Shown here: positions 26,171 through 33,050 of the stretch, one piece after another
How the letters are laid out: every line of letters starts with the position of its first letter
Position numbering within the stretch: the stretch's first letter is position 1
Assembly (NCBI GenBank): GCA_948473085.1
Contig: CAOKWH010000018.1
Span: 1-34,950 of the forward strand
DNA from: an uncultured Clostridia bacterium
GTDB lineage: Bacteria > Bacillota > Clostridia > Oscillospirales > Ruminococcaceae
Direction of reading: 5' to 3'
DNA: 34,950 nt
The notes under the pieces: generated by a model
What the model was told of the DNA's origin: nothing
Seen by the model: the letters and a program-made list of their open reading frames with translations, nothing else
Databases searched by the model: none
Translations under genes and position numbers: made by a program

Positions 26171-27616
26171 TCAGTCGGCAGTGGGCAGGGCAGCCTCAGC
26201 TGCAGGGGCTTTGGCAGACACCCGCCCGGCTATTGTAACCCCAGCCAGGATTACCCAGAACACCACAGCGGCTGCCAGCGAAAACAGCAGATTATCCATT
26301 GTGCTGCCGGTGGAAAGCACAGCCATCGACAGCGGGGTGGTAATCAGCCCCGAAAGGGAGAGCAGCGAAAAGCCCATGGAAAAGTCGGCCAGAGCCGGGG
26401 TGTCATAGTCCGGGTCACAGATTTTGAGCAGCATCATGCCGGTAATCATCACGCCGGTGGCGGTGCCCCAGGCAATGATGGAACGCTCAAAGGCATAATC
26501 CCCCTTGAATACCAGATCCCCCAGCTTAAAGGTGAACAGGTAGGTGAGCAGGAACCCAACCACACACATAACCAATATAGGCAGGGCATACTCCATTACA
26601 GCCTGTACAGGCAGGCTGGCAATGGCGGCAGTAATGGCAAAGTCGGACATGGCGCCGGTAATCTTCCCCTTAATTTTGGTGTCAATCAGCCAATCCAGCC
26701 CCAGCATCCGCAGGATGTGGTTCAGGCCAAACATGATAACCATGGCGTAAATCCAAACCGGCAGGCTGGCGAATGCTGTAATCCCAGTGCCTTTGAGCAG
26801 GCCCAGCACCCAGTAGGCCAGGCCGCAGACGCCTAAAATCAGCGCCAGGTGCAGCGAGATGGTTTCGATACTGGAGTTCATGGTGGTTTCCCGGCCCATG
26901 GAGCCCTGCTTGGCAATATCGGTGGTAAAGCCCCGTGCCATCTCGGCAGGGATATCACCGGCCTTTTTCAGCACGGCTGTTTTGCCCTTGGCAGCAGCAA
27001 TATTGATGAAGATAATGCCCATGAGCATACCGCCTACAATACCAATGGTGGCAGTGGTAACAGCAACCCCCTGGGCAGTGGCCCAGTAGTCCATCCCCAG
27101 GCCCTCCAAAATTTTACCCACCGCACCGGCGGTGCCATGGCCGCCGCAGAAGCCCTGGCTAAGCTCGTACCCAAAGGTCCGGTAGAGGTTGTAGCTGCCG
27201 CTGCCGCTAAACAGCAGGTTGGTGCCAAACCCCACCACCGACTGCAGGAAGCTGAGTGCCGCAAACAAGGCAAAGGCCTTGAGCACATTAGGGCCGGTTT
27301 TTCCCTTGCCGGCCATAGCGCTGGGGGCCTTGTTCATGAACAGCCCTAGCGGCACTGCCGCAAAGATGGGAACAATCAGGGTACCCGGCAGCAGCGCCCA
27401 ATCGCTGATATAGGTTTCCGGCACCCGGAGCAGGGCATAGTCCCCCAGGACTATCGGCCCCAGCAGCAGCCCTACAAAACCGCCAATAACCGAAGCCGGC
27501 AAAAACAGCTTCTGGAAAATTCGGACCTTGGCCCGGAGCAGGGTACCCACCAGCAAGAGGCCGCCGATAATGGAAAGGCTGCAAAGCAGCTCGGTAAGCA
27601 ATGATGATGTAAGCAT
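26171..27616 (-). CDS. Sodium/glutamate symporter family (GltS-type) transporter
   Basis: This 481-residue integral membrane protein has about 11-12 hydrophobic helices. It carries GltS-family landmarks: an N-terminal PASVIGGFVGLLLGP region (about 40-54) and the GFCGGHGTAGAVGK loop (about 163-176) matching the first re-entrant motif. A second half has the inverted-repeat topology (GTATGVMITGMMLL). It probably imports glutamate or a related anion with sodium. AGGAGG lies in front of ATG. No promoter fits between the leader terminator (27639-27673) and this gene, so transcription must read through that terminator. Confidence 0.9.
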   Translation of the reverse strand: MLTSSLLTELLCSLSIIGGLLLVGTLLRAKVRIFQKLFLPASVIGGFVGLLLGPIVLGDYALLRVPETYISDWALLPGTLIVPIFAAVPLGLFMNKAPSAMAGKGKTGPNVLKAFALFAALSFLQSVVGFGTNLLFSGSGSYNLYRTFGYELSQGFCGGHGTAGAVGKILEGLGMDYWATAQGVAVTTATIGIVGGMLMGIIFINIAAAKGKTAVLKKAGDIPAEMARGFTTDIAKQGSMGRETTMNSSIETISLHLALILGVCGLAYWVLGLLKGTGITAFASLPVWIYAMVIMFGLNHILRMLGLDWLIDTKIKGKITGAMSDFAITAAIASLPVQAVMEYALPILVMCVVGFLLTYLFTFKLGDLVFKGDYAFERSIIAWGTATGVMITGMMLLKICDPDYDTPALADFSMGFSLLSLSGLITTPLSMAVLSTGSTMDNLLFSLAAAVVFWVILAGVTIAGRVSAKAPAAEAALPTAD

Positions 27617-27638
27617 GATAAAAATCCTCCTTCAAAAC

Positions 27639-27673
27639 AAAAACAGGACCGTGCTTTGATAAGCACAGTCCTG
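27639..27673 (-). terminator. Leader terminator (candidate attenuator) before the symporter gene
   Basis: On the minus strand CAGGACTGTGCTT and AAGCACGGTCCTG pair around a short loop and are followed by TTTTTGTTTT, then directly by the symporter ribosome site. Its position inside the only possible leader suggests regulated readthrough. Confidence 0.85.
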
Positions 27674-27715
27674 CGGTTCCTTCTACAACAAAGTGTGTAT
27701 AGTACAATAGGGCCA

Positions 27716-27763
27716 GTGAATATACAAAGTCGCTGCGCATTGGCAGCCGCCTTTGTGTTCCAC
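27716..27763 (-). promoter_or_regulatory. Extended hairpin in the symporter leader
   Basis: On the minus strand ACAAAG/CTTTGT arms enclose GCTGC/GCAGC, with outer GTG-AA/TTCAC pairing. The GGCTGC half could instead pair with GCAGCC copies inside the upstream small ORF. A weak promoter (TTGTAT, 17 bp, TACTAT) overlaps this region. Confidence 0.5.
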
Positions 27764-27803
27764 CCGCCTGGATATAACATCCATCAGCGGTTTTTCCAAA
27801 CCG

Positions 27804-27947
27804 TCATGCCAACGCATTATTCTGATTTCGCTGTCGCTGCTGTCGCTGGTTTGGCTGCTGAGGCTGCACAAACACACAGGACATCTGCTGATTGCCCTGC
27901 TGTCGATTAGCATTATTTGCGAAATCAAAATATCTGGCATAGCGCAT
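27804..27947 (-). CDS. Gln/Asn-rich 47-residue ORF, candidate leader peptide
   Basis: This short ORF is preceded by GAGGAGG nine bases before ATG and by a strong promoter at 28019-28046. It starts MRYARYFDFANNANRQQG and ends NQNNALA, with 12 Gln, 8 Asn and 7 Arg in 47 residues. A tandem 9-mer AGCGACAGC encodes part of it. It lies at the head of the leader of the GltS-type symporter/M20 operon, before a hairpin and a terminator. It may be a regulatory leader peptide sensing Gln/Asn-tRNA charging, a small protein in its own right, or a chance frame on a CAG-rich strand. An overlapping longer frame (27683-28027) lacks a usable start. Confidence 0.55.
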   Translation of the reverse strand: MRYARYFDFANNANRQQGNQQMSCVFVQPQQPNQRQQRQRNQNNALA

Positions 27948-28018
27948 GGAAAAATACCTCCTCTTTTTGGAACTGTTTTCAGGATCTCCCGCCCCACCGG
28001 AACGGGTTCATGTGTTTT

Positions 28019-28046
28019 ATTATACACAAATTGCAGCGCTTTGCAA
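28019..28046 (-). promoter_or_regulatory. Sigma-A promoter of the symporter leader, with inverted repeat
   Basis: On the minus strand TTGCAA (28041-28046) and a consensus TATAAT (28019-28024) have a 16-bp spacer. An inverted repeat TTGCA-N6-TGCAA (28031-28046) overlaps the -35 and may be an operator. Confidence 0.75.
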
Positions 28047-28418
28047 CACTAAATTTTCAAAAAGACAAATGCAGGCCAAAAGATGCACAATTTCATATTA
28101 TCATTTTTGTACAGTATTTTTTCATTTTGGTGCAAAATATCGTGCGCTTTATCCTATTAGCAGAAAAAAGCGCGTCTTTCCATTGGTGAGAGCGACTATA
28201 ATTTCAGGGATACTCCCCGCCATCTTTGTTAAAACCAATAAAAATGAAAATCCGGTCCGACGGGGTGCAAAAAGCACCATACCATCCCGGCGCCTACCTG
28301 TCCTCCAAGTGAAAACGCCTGTACCTCTTACCAAGTGTCAAACAAGCTAAAACTGCCAAAAACAACAGCCTGTTCTTATACAATACGGCTATTTATCAGC
28401 CTTAAAATGAAACAAGCC
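28047..28418. other. Divergent intergenic stretch, nothing recognised
   Basis: About 370 bases lie between the two divergent promoters. Open frames here lack ribosome sites and overlap the leader; no RNA gene or clear terminator is visible. Confidence 0.5.
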
Positions 28419-28447
28419 TTGAATAACCCTGCAATAGGGTATATAAT
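28419..28447 (+). promoter_or_regulatory. Sigma-A promoter of M20 paralogue 3 with operator-like repeat
   Basis: TTGAAT (28419-28424) and TATAAT (28442-28447) have a 17-bp spacer. The spacer holds the inverted repeat ACCCT-N5-AGGGT (28426-28440), a likely repressor site. Confidence 0.75.
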
Positions 28448-28483
28448 GAAAACACAGAATTGGATGAAAGGGGATTTGTTCCA

Positions 28484-29890
28484 ATGGCAAAACAATCGAT
28501 TAAAACCAACATTGAAAAGCACAGAGCTGCAATTGAAAAGATGGCTCTGGACATCTGGGCAAAGCCGGAGGCTGGCTTCCGGGAGTTCTTTGCCTGCAAG
28601 ACACAGATCGACTACTTAAAGGAGCTGGGCGCTAAAATTACCAACCCCATTGATGTGGTGGAAACCGCATTCATGGCTGAGTATGGCAGCGGCCACCCCA
28701 TTATTGGTATTCTGGGTGAGTTTGACGCCCTGCCTGGCCTGAGCCAGAAGGCTGGTTCCACTGTCCAGGAGCCGGTGGAGGCTGGCGCCTATGGCCATGC
28801 CTGCGGCCATAACCTGCTGGGCAGCGCCGGTATTATTGCCTTTGCCGCCCTGATGGACACCATGAAGGAGGATAACCTGCCTGGTACCATCCGCTTCTAT
28901 GCCTGCCCGGCCGAGGAGAACCTGTCTGGTAAGTCCTACATGGCCCGCGCCGGCGTATTTAACGACCTGGATTGCTGCCTGACCTATCACCCCGGTTCGG
29001 CTGACGCTGTTAGCGGCGGCAGCATGAACGCCTACCAGCTGATGGAGTTCTACTTCAAGGGTATTCCCGCCCATGCCGGCGGCGCTCCCTGGCTGGGCCG
29101 CAGCGCCCTGGATGCCGTAGAGCTGACCAACATTGGCTGTAACTACCTGCGGGAGCACATCATTGACGGCGGCAGAATGCATTACATCATTACCGACGGC
29201 GGCATGGCCCCCAACATTGTGCCCGCCACTGCGGCTGTTCGTTACTCGGTACGCGCCCCCAAGATGGATCAGATGCAGGATATTGCTGCCCGTCTGATTA
29301 AGTGTGCCGAGGGCGCCGCTCACATGACCGAAACCACCATGACCTATTCGGTAAAGAGCGTTATGCACAACATGATGCCCAACTATGCCATGAACGAGCT
29401 GATGTTCGACAACCTCTGCCAGGCTACTCCTGTGGAGTACACTGAAGAGGAGAAGAAGTTCCTGGATGATATGCTGGCCGTATACCCCGAAAACGCTGTA
29501 GCCAACGCCTGCAAGCAGTATGGCGTAGACCTTGCCGATGTGGAGCATGGTATCATTAAGAAGCCGGTTATGGTTGGCGACAAGAGCCAGTGCGGCGGCG
29601 GCAGCTCGGATGTGGGCGATGTCAGCTACATCACCCCCACTGCTCAGTTTACCACTGCCTGTGCCCCGCTGCCGGTATCGGCTCATACCTGGCAGTCGGC
29701 CTCCTGCTATGGCACCTCCATTGGTACCAAGGGCATGATTCGGGCCGGCGAGGCTATGGCCCTGGCTGGTTATGACCTGCTTACCGACAAGAAGGATGTT
29801 ATTGAAAAAGCCAAGGAAGAGCTGAAGAAGGATTTGGACGGCAGAAGCTACACCGTCATTCCCGAAGACATGATGCCTTACTACGACTAA
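28484..29890 (+). CDS. M20 family amidohydrolase (AbgB-like), paralogue 3
   Basis: This 468-residue AbgB-like M20 amidohydrolase has GILGEFDALPGLSQ (about 75-88), HACGHN (105-110), PAEEN (around 143-147), HAGGAPWLGRSALDA, and a C-terminal SAHTWQ metal-ligand region. The catalytic residues look intact. ATG 28484 has AAAGGGGA about eight bases upstream. Codon usage shows many GCT, GGT and CGT codons compared with the neighbouring paralogue, suggesting high expression. It is monocistronic with its own promoter, an operator-like repeat and a terminator, and is divergent from the symporter/paralogue 2 operon. Confidence 0.92.
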   Translation: MAKQSIKTNIEKHRAAIEKMALDIWAKPEAGFREFFACKTQIDYLKELGAKITNPIDVVETAFMAEYGSGHPIIGILGEFDALPGLSQKAGSTVQEPVEAGAYGHACGHNLLGSAGIIAFAALMDTMKEDNLPGTIRFYACPAEENLSGKSYMARAGVFNDLDCCLTYHPGSADAVSGGSMNAYQLMEFYFKGIPAHAGGAPWLGRSALDAVELTNIGCNYLREHIIDGGRMHYIITDGGMAPNIVPATAAVRYSVRAPKMDQMQDIAARLIKCAEGAAHMTETTMTYSVKSVMHNMMPNYAMNELMFDNLCQATPVEYTEEEKKFLDDMLAVYPENAVANACKQYGVDLADVEHGIIKKPVMVGDKSQCGGGSSDVGDVSYITPTAQFTTACAPLPVSAHTWQSASCYGTSIGTKGMIRAGEAMALAGYDLLTDKKDVIEKAKEELKKDLDGRSYTVIPEDMMPYYD

Positions 29891-29899
29891 TATCTTTCC

Positions 29900-29929
29900 A
29901 AAAAAGCCCTCTGTTTAGAGGGCTTTTTT
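29900..29929 (+). terminator. Intrinsic terminator of M20 paralogue 3
   Basis: AAAAAGCCCTCT and AGAGGGCTTTTTT pair around a 4-nt loop. Confidence 0.92.
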
Positions 29930-30093
29930 ACTGCTTAAAACAGTATAAAACTTTTATTTTCATCTACTGGCATATTTCATCTAAAGCCTCTCAATTTTGG
30001 CCTCTCCCCTTTATTCACAATTTATTAAAATATTAAATATATATTTTTAACATAAATAACATACACTATAGGTAACAGGACCCCCCGCACCTC

Positions 30094-30132
30094 TTTACAG
30101 TATTGTAAATGTGTCCCAGTGGGGGACATTTT
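30094..30132 (+). promoter_or_regulatory. Inverted repeat plus hairpin upstream of the Abi gene
   Basis: TTTACA-N4-TGTAAA (30094-30109) is an operator-like repeat. It overlaps a terminator-like hairpin (AAATGT...ACATTT with a CCC/GGG core, 30107-30132) followed by TTTTA, 17 nt before the Abi start. The region upstream (29930-30090) is very AT-rich with no clear gene or strong promoter. Confidence 0.5.
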
Positions 30133-30148
30133 TATATTGGGAAATATT

Positions 30149-31033
30149 ATGGAAAATTTAAAGCCAGCTACTATATACGCTCAACAAATAGAATTAATAA
30201 AATCTCGTGGCATTGATATTGAAAACGAAGAACAATGTATATCTGTTTTATCACAGATTAACTACTATCGTATTACTGCATACTTTCTCCCTTTTAAGCA
30301 GGAAAATGGAAATTATTTGCCTGGCACCAGTTTCAATCAAGTTTATCATATCTATGAATTTGATCGAAAATTTCGATCGATTCTTTTATCAATAATTGAA
30401 GAAATTGAAATTTTATATCGTGCAAAAATTTCTTATTTTCATGCTCATAAATATGGCCCTGAAGGTTACTTGGATCCATCTAATTTTTCCAATAGACATA
30501 ATGCCATAAAAACCAAAGAATGTATCGAGAGAGAAATAAAATATAATCAAAATAGCCTGTTTATCCAACACCATCAGACAAAATACGCTTGCCATTTCCC
30601 CATTTGGGTAATCATTGAAATTTTCACTTTGGGGATGTTATCTAAATTTTTTGGCGATTTGACTACTGAAGACCAAAAAGAAATATTAAGAAATATCTAT
30701 GGAAATGTTAAGGTATCTTACAAAAATGCAGTTAGTTGGTTACGCTGTTGTACTGATTTAAGAAATATATGTGCACATTATGGACGGCTGTATTTTAGGG
30801 TATTTCCATCCATTCCTGCCGGCTTTAATACTCATAGATCGGATAATCGTTCACTCTGGGCAGCTATTTTTGCATTAAAATGTCTTTATCCGAATAGTGA
30901 TAAATGGAACAACAGCATTATTCCTCAAATTGAATCTTTATTTGAGGAATATGAAACCGATATTTCTCTAAAACACATTGGATTCCCTGAAAATTGGAAA
31001 AACGAAATTTGCAAATATAAAGAACAACTATAA
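30149..31033 (+). CDS. Abi family protein (AbiD/AbiF-type abortive infection, HEPN-like)
   Basis: This 294-residue protein is of the Abi_2 family, which includes lactococcal phage-exclusion proteins AbiD and AbiF. The N-terminal signature QINYYRITAYFLPF (36-49) and the segment YEFDRKFRSILLSIIEEIE (69-87) are typical. RNICAH (205-210) gives the R-x4-H motif of HEPN ribonuclease-like domains. It is probably a toxic RNase-like defence effector. ATG 30149 has GGGA upstream. It is strongly AT-rich compared with the flanking genes, a sign of horizontal transfer. It is a solo gene with its own terminator; no antitoxin gene is adjacent. Confidence 0.87.
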   Translation: MENLKPATIYAQQIELIKSRGIDIENEEQCISVLSQINYYRITAYFLPFKQENGNYLPGTSFNQVYHIYEFDRKFRSILLSIIEEIEILYRAKISYFHAHKYGPEGYLDPSNFSNRHNAIKTKECIEREIKYNQNSLFIQHHQTKYACHFPIWVIIEIFTLGMLSKFFGDLTTEDQKEILRNIYGNVKVSYKNAVSWLRCCTDLRNICAHYGRLYFRVFPSIPAGFNTHRSDNRSLWAAIFALKCLYPNSDKWNNSIIPQIESLFEEYETDISLKHIGFPENWKNEICKYKEQL

Positions 31034-31055
31034 AAAGCCCCAAATAGGGCTTTTT
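31032..31055 (+). terminator. Intrinsic terminator of the Abi gene
   Basis: AAAAAGCCC and GGGCTTTTT pair around CAAATA, overlapping the stop codon. Confidence 0.88.
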
Positions 31056-31106
31056 CTTTATATACTTCTGGTCTTTACAGCTATTGGCTTTTAACTGGGC
31101 AATAAA

Positions 31107-31136
31107 TTGACAGTTCCTGCCGGCTTGCAGTATAAT
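31107..31136 (+). promoter_or_regulatory. Sigma-A promoter of the ECF S-component gene
   Basis: A consensus TTGACA (31107-31112) and TATAAT (31131-31136) have an 18-bp spacer. Confidence 0.8.
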
Positions 31137-31170
31137 AAAAGGGCGATTTAAACGACAATAGGAGGTTTTC

Positions 31171-31713
31171 ATGACATCATCCAAACTGAATATTAAAAGC
31201 ATTGTTCTAACTGCACTGTTTGTTGCCATCGGCTTGATGCTGCCCCAGGCCATGCACATGATCCCCAATGCGGGCAGTGTTATTTTGCCCATGCACATTC
31301 CGGTTTTGCTCTGCGGCATGACAGTGGGAGGATTGTACGGCGCTGTGTGCGGAATACTGTGTGTGTCCCTTTCCATGCTTATCAACGGTATGCCCCCGCT
31401 GTTCCCAGTGGGCATCTGCATGGTGTTTGAGCTGGCTACCTATGGCCTGGTTGCCGGACTGGGCTACAAACTGTTCCGCTGCCGCACCAAGCCCAAAATG
31501 GTCTATGCCGCCCTTGTTACAGCCATGTTGTTTGGCCGGGTGGTAAATGGTATGGCCATGTCCCTGGCCATGGGAATGGCGGACAAGGCCTATACTGTGC
31601 AGGCCTTTTTAATGGGGGCCTTTGTCACCGCTCTACCGGGGATTATCCTACAGCTGATTATTATCCCCCCCATTGTTATGGCATTGGCTAAAACCAACCT
31701 GACCGCCAATTAA
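31171..31713 (+). CDS. ECF transporter S component (substrate-binding membrane protein)
   Basis: This 180-residue membrane protein has about six hydrophobic helices. The segment GSVILPMHIPVLLCGMTVGGLYGA (about residues 35-58) and a following GMPPLFPVGICMVFELATYG are typical of S components of energy-coupling-factor transporters that take up vitamins or cofactors. The substrate cannot be assigned, and no riboswitch is seen in the 35-nt leader. AGGAGG precedes ATG. The A, A' and T components are not in the window, so it probably uses a shared ECF module elsewhere. Confidence 0.85.
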   Translation: MTSSKLNIKSIVLTALFVAIGLMLPQAMHMIPNAGSVILPMHIPVLLCGMTVGGLYGAVCGILCVSLSMLINGMPPLFPVGICMVFELATYGLVAGLGYKLFRCRTKPKMVYAALVTAMLFGRVVNGMAMSLAMGMADKAYTVQAFLMGAFVTALPGIILQLIIIPPIVMALAKTNLTAN

Positions 31714-31720
31714 CGGGCGG

Positions 31721-31750
31721 AAAGAGGGCTTTTAAAGGCCCTCTTTTTTT
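31721..31750 (+). terminator. Intrinsic terminator of the ECF S-component gene
   Basis: AAAGAGGGC and GCCCTCTTT pair around a short A/T loop, followed by a T run. Confidence 0.9.
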
Positions 31751-32040
31751 CTTATTTTAAAACAGAATGCAAAAAATCCAAAATTCATGAGTATTTCAGA
31801 AGGAAATAGAATCGGTATATAATATTTTTGCGAGTAACATCTTTCTTTATCCCCATGATAATTATTCCGGGCATGGACAGCTGATTTTAAGCACTGTGGA
31901 AAGCGATGGCTTATTGCCAAAAGGAACATGGCACAGCAGCATAAGCTATAACATAAAGCCAAAAAAGCAGCCAAATATTTGAAACAACTCAGATATTTAC
32001 TTTATGGACAGAGAATTATTTTATTTGCTTGGCCTTTACA
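31751..32040. other. Non-coding stretch, nothing recognised
   Basis: About 290 bases lie between convergent terminators. A TATATAAT at about 31817 has no partner -35, and no credible ribosome site or RNA gene is seen. Confidence 0.5.
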
Positions 32041-32075
32041 ATAAAAAGAGGGCCTGCCTCCAAAAAGACAGACCC
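32041..32075 (-). terminator. Intrinsic terminator of the rubrerythrin gene
   Basis: On the minus strand GGGTCTG and CAGGCCC (one G-U) pair and are followed by TCTTTTTAT. Confidence 0.78.
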
Positions 32076-32092
32076 TACATGCAGATATATTC

Positions 32093-32626
32093 TTAATAAT
32101 TGGTAGCGTGAATCTGGAAGAATGCCTGAGGATGAGCACATACCGGGCAAACCTCGGGAGCCTTCTCACCCTCGTGGATATAGCCACAGTTGGCGCACTG
32201 CCATACAACCTTCTCGTCCTTAGCAAATACCTTGCCGCCCTCTACATTGGCCAGTAGCTTGAGGTATCTGGCCTCGTGCTCCTTCTCAATCTTGCCAACC
32301 TGCTCAAACAGGAACGCAATCTTGGTAAAGCCTTCCTCCTTGGCCTCGGCAGCAAACTTGGCATACATGTCGGTCCACTCAAAGTTCTCGCCAGCAGCAG
32401 CAGCCTTCAGGTTCTCAGCTGTGGTGCCAATGCCGCCCAGCTCCTTAAACCACATCTTGGCATGCTCCTTCTCATTGCCGGCAGTCTCCTCAAAAATAGC
32501 GGCAATCTGGTTAAAGCCCTCGGCCTTAGCCTTGGATGCAAAGTAGGTGTACTTGTTTCTTGCCTGGCTTTCGCCAGCAAACGCTGTCCAGAGATTTGCT
32601 TCTGTTTTGGTGCCTTTCAGTTCCAT
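32093..32626 (-). CDS. rbr: Rubrerythrin
   Basis: This 177-residue non-haem di-iron peroxidase protects anaerobes from hydrogen peroxide. The N-terminal ferritin-like four-helix domain (about 1-135) carries two ExxH motifs, EKEH at 52-55 and EKEH at 114-117. The C-terminal rubredoxin-like domain has CxxC pairs at Cys144/147 and Cys160/163. Electrons flow from the rubredoxin site to the di-iron centre. AGAGGT lies before the ATG. The promoter is strong, and a PerR-like box sits between the -10 and the start codon, suggesting peroxide-responsive repression. It is monocistronic. Confidence 0.96.
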   Translation of the reverse strand: MELKGTKTEANLWTAFAGESQARNKYTYFASKAKAEGFNQIAAIFEETAGNEKEHAKMWFKELGGIGTTAENLKAAAAGENFEWTDMYAKFAAEAKEEGFTKIAFLFEQVGKIEKEHEARYLKLLANVEGGKVFAKDEKVVWQCANCGYIHEGEKAPEVCPVCAHPQAFFQIHATNY

Positions 32627-32648
32627 TGGTAATACCTCTTTTCTAAAA

Positions 32649-32663
32649 TGATAATTATTACTA
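32649..32663. promoter_or_regulatory. PerR/Fur-like operator of the rubrerythrin gene
   Basis: TGATAATTATTACTA has 7-1-7 dyad symmetry and matches the PerR box TTATAATnATTATAA at 11 of 14 positions. It is located between the -10 element and the rubrerythrin start. Confidence 0.55.
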
Positions 32664-32676
32664 CTAATGTATTCTT

Positions 32677-32705
32677 AGTATAGCACTGCGAGAATTTTTT
32701 GTCAA
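32677..32705 (-). promoter_or_regulatory. Sigma-A promoter of the rubrerythrin gene
   Basis: On the minus strand a consensus TTGACA (32700-32705) and TATACT (32677-32682) have a 17-bp spacer. Confidence 0.85.
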
Positions 32706-32758
32706 CAAAATTACCTCATAAATCAAAATTTTTTTGTTAATCAGACAAAATTTTTATT

Positions 32759-32998
32759 TTATGATATAATATCCGCAAAGCGGATATTATACTCAATTTA
32801 TGCGCAGAACCTCGCCACCGGGGGCGGCAACCGGTTCTAATGCGCAATTATACCATTTCGGTGTAAACACCTTCATGGTATAATATCCGCAAAGCGGATA
32901 TTATACTTAAATTTTAAAGGCCCTTTTTCTCGCCCCTTGCAGGGCAACCGAAAAAGATGGCCAATTATACCATTCCACTATCGCTTCATGGTATAATA
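32759..32998. repeat. Second cluster of the palindromic intergenic repeat
   Basis: Two copies of the ATAATATCCGC-AAA-GCGGATATTAT palindrome (about 32768-32792 and 32880-32905) flank a variant module. That module contains a GCGCAGAACC...GGTTCTAATGCGC hairpin and a TTATACCAT...ATGGTATAA hairpin with an extra GGTG/CACC stem. A standard module (about 32924-32998) follows, nearly identical to the copy at 117-186. The cluster lies directly upstream of the methyltransferase gene, as the first cluster lies upstream of the LUD gene. Confidence 0.85.
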
Positions 32999-33050
32999 AA
33001 TGCAAGTAACTATTAAATATCACAACTCAGAAAAAATAAGAGGCTAAATT

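Noticed and set aside
27640-27700. T-box riboswitch before the symporter gene, because of GGAACCGC just upstream of the terminator
   Set aside because: The full T-box sequence (AGGGTGGnACCGCG), a specifier stem I and an alternative antiterminator fold are not visible; only a partial core match is present.
27683-28027. 114-residue minus-strand frame across the symporter leader
   Set aside because: Its start codon overlaps the -10 element, internal ATGs lack a ribosome site, and the translation resembles no family. The shorter frame starting at 27947 has the ribosome site.
27946-28350. 134-residue plus-strand frame opposite the leader
   Set aside because: No ribosome site or promoter in that direction, and composition looks random apart from the complement of the CAG-rich strand.
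31732-31974. 80-residue minus-strand frame between the ECF and rubrerythrin genes
   Set aside because: It starts without a ribosome site, overlaps the ECF terminator and has no family resemblance.
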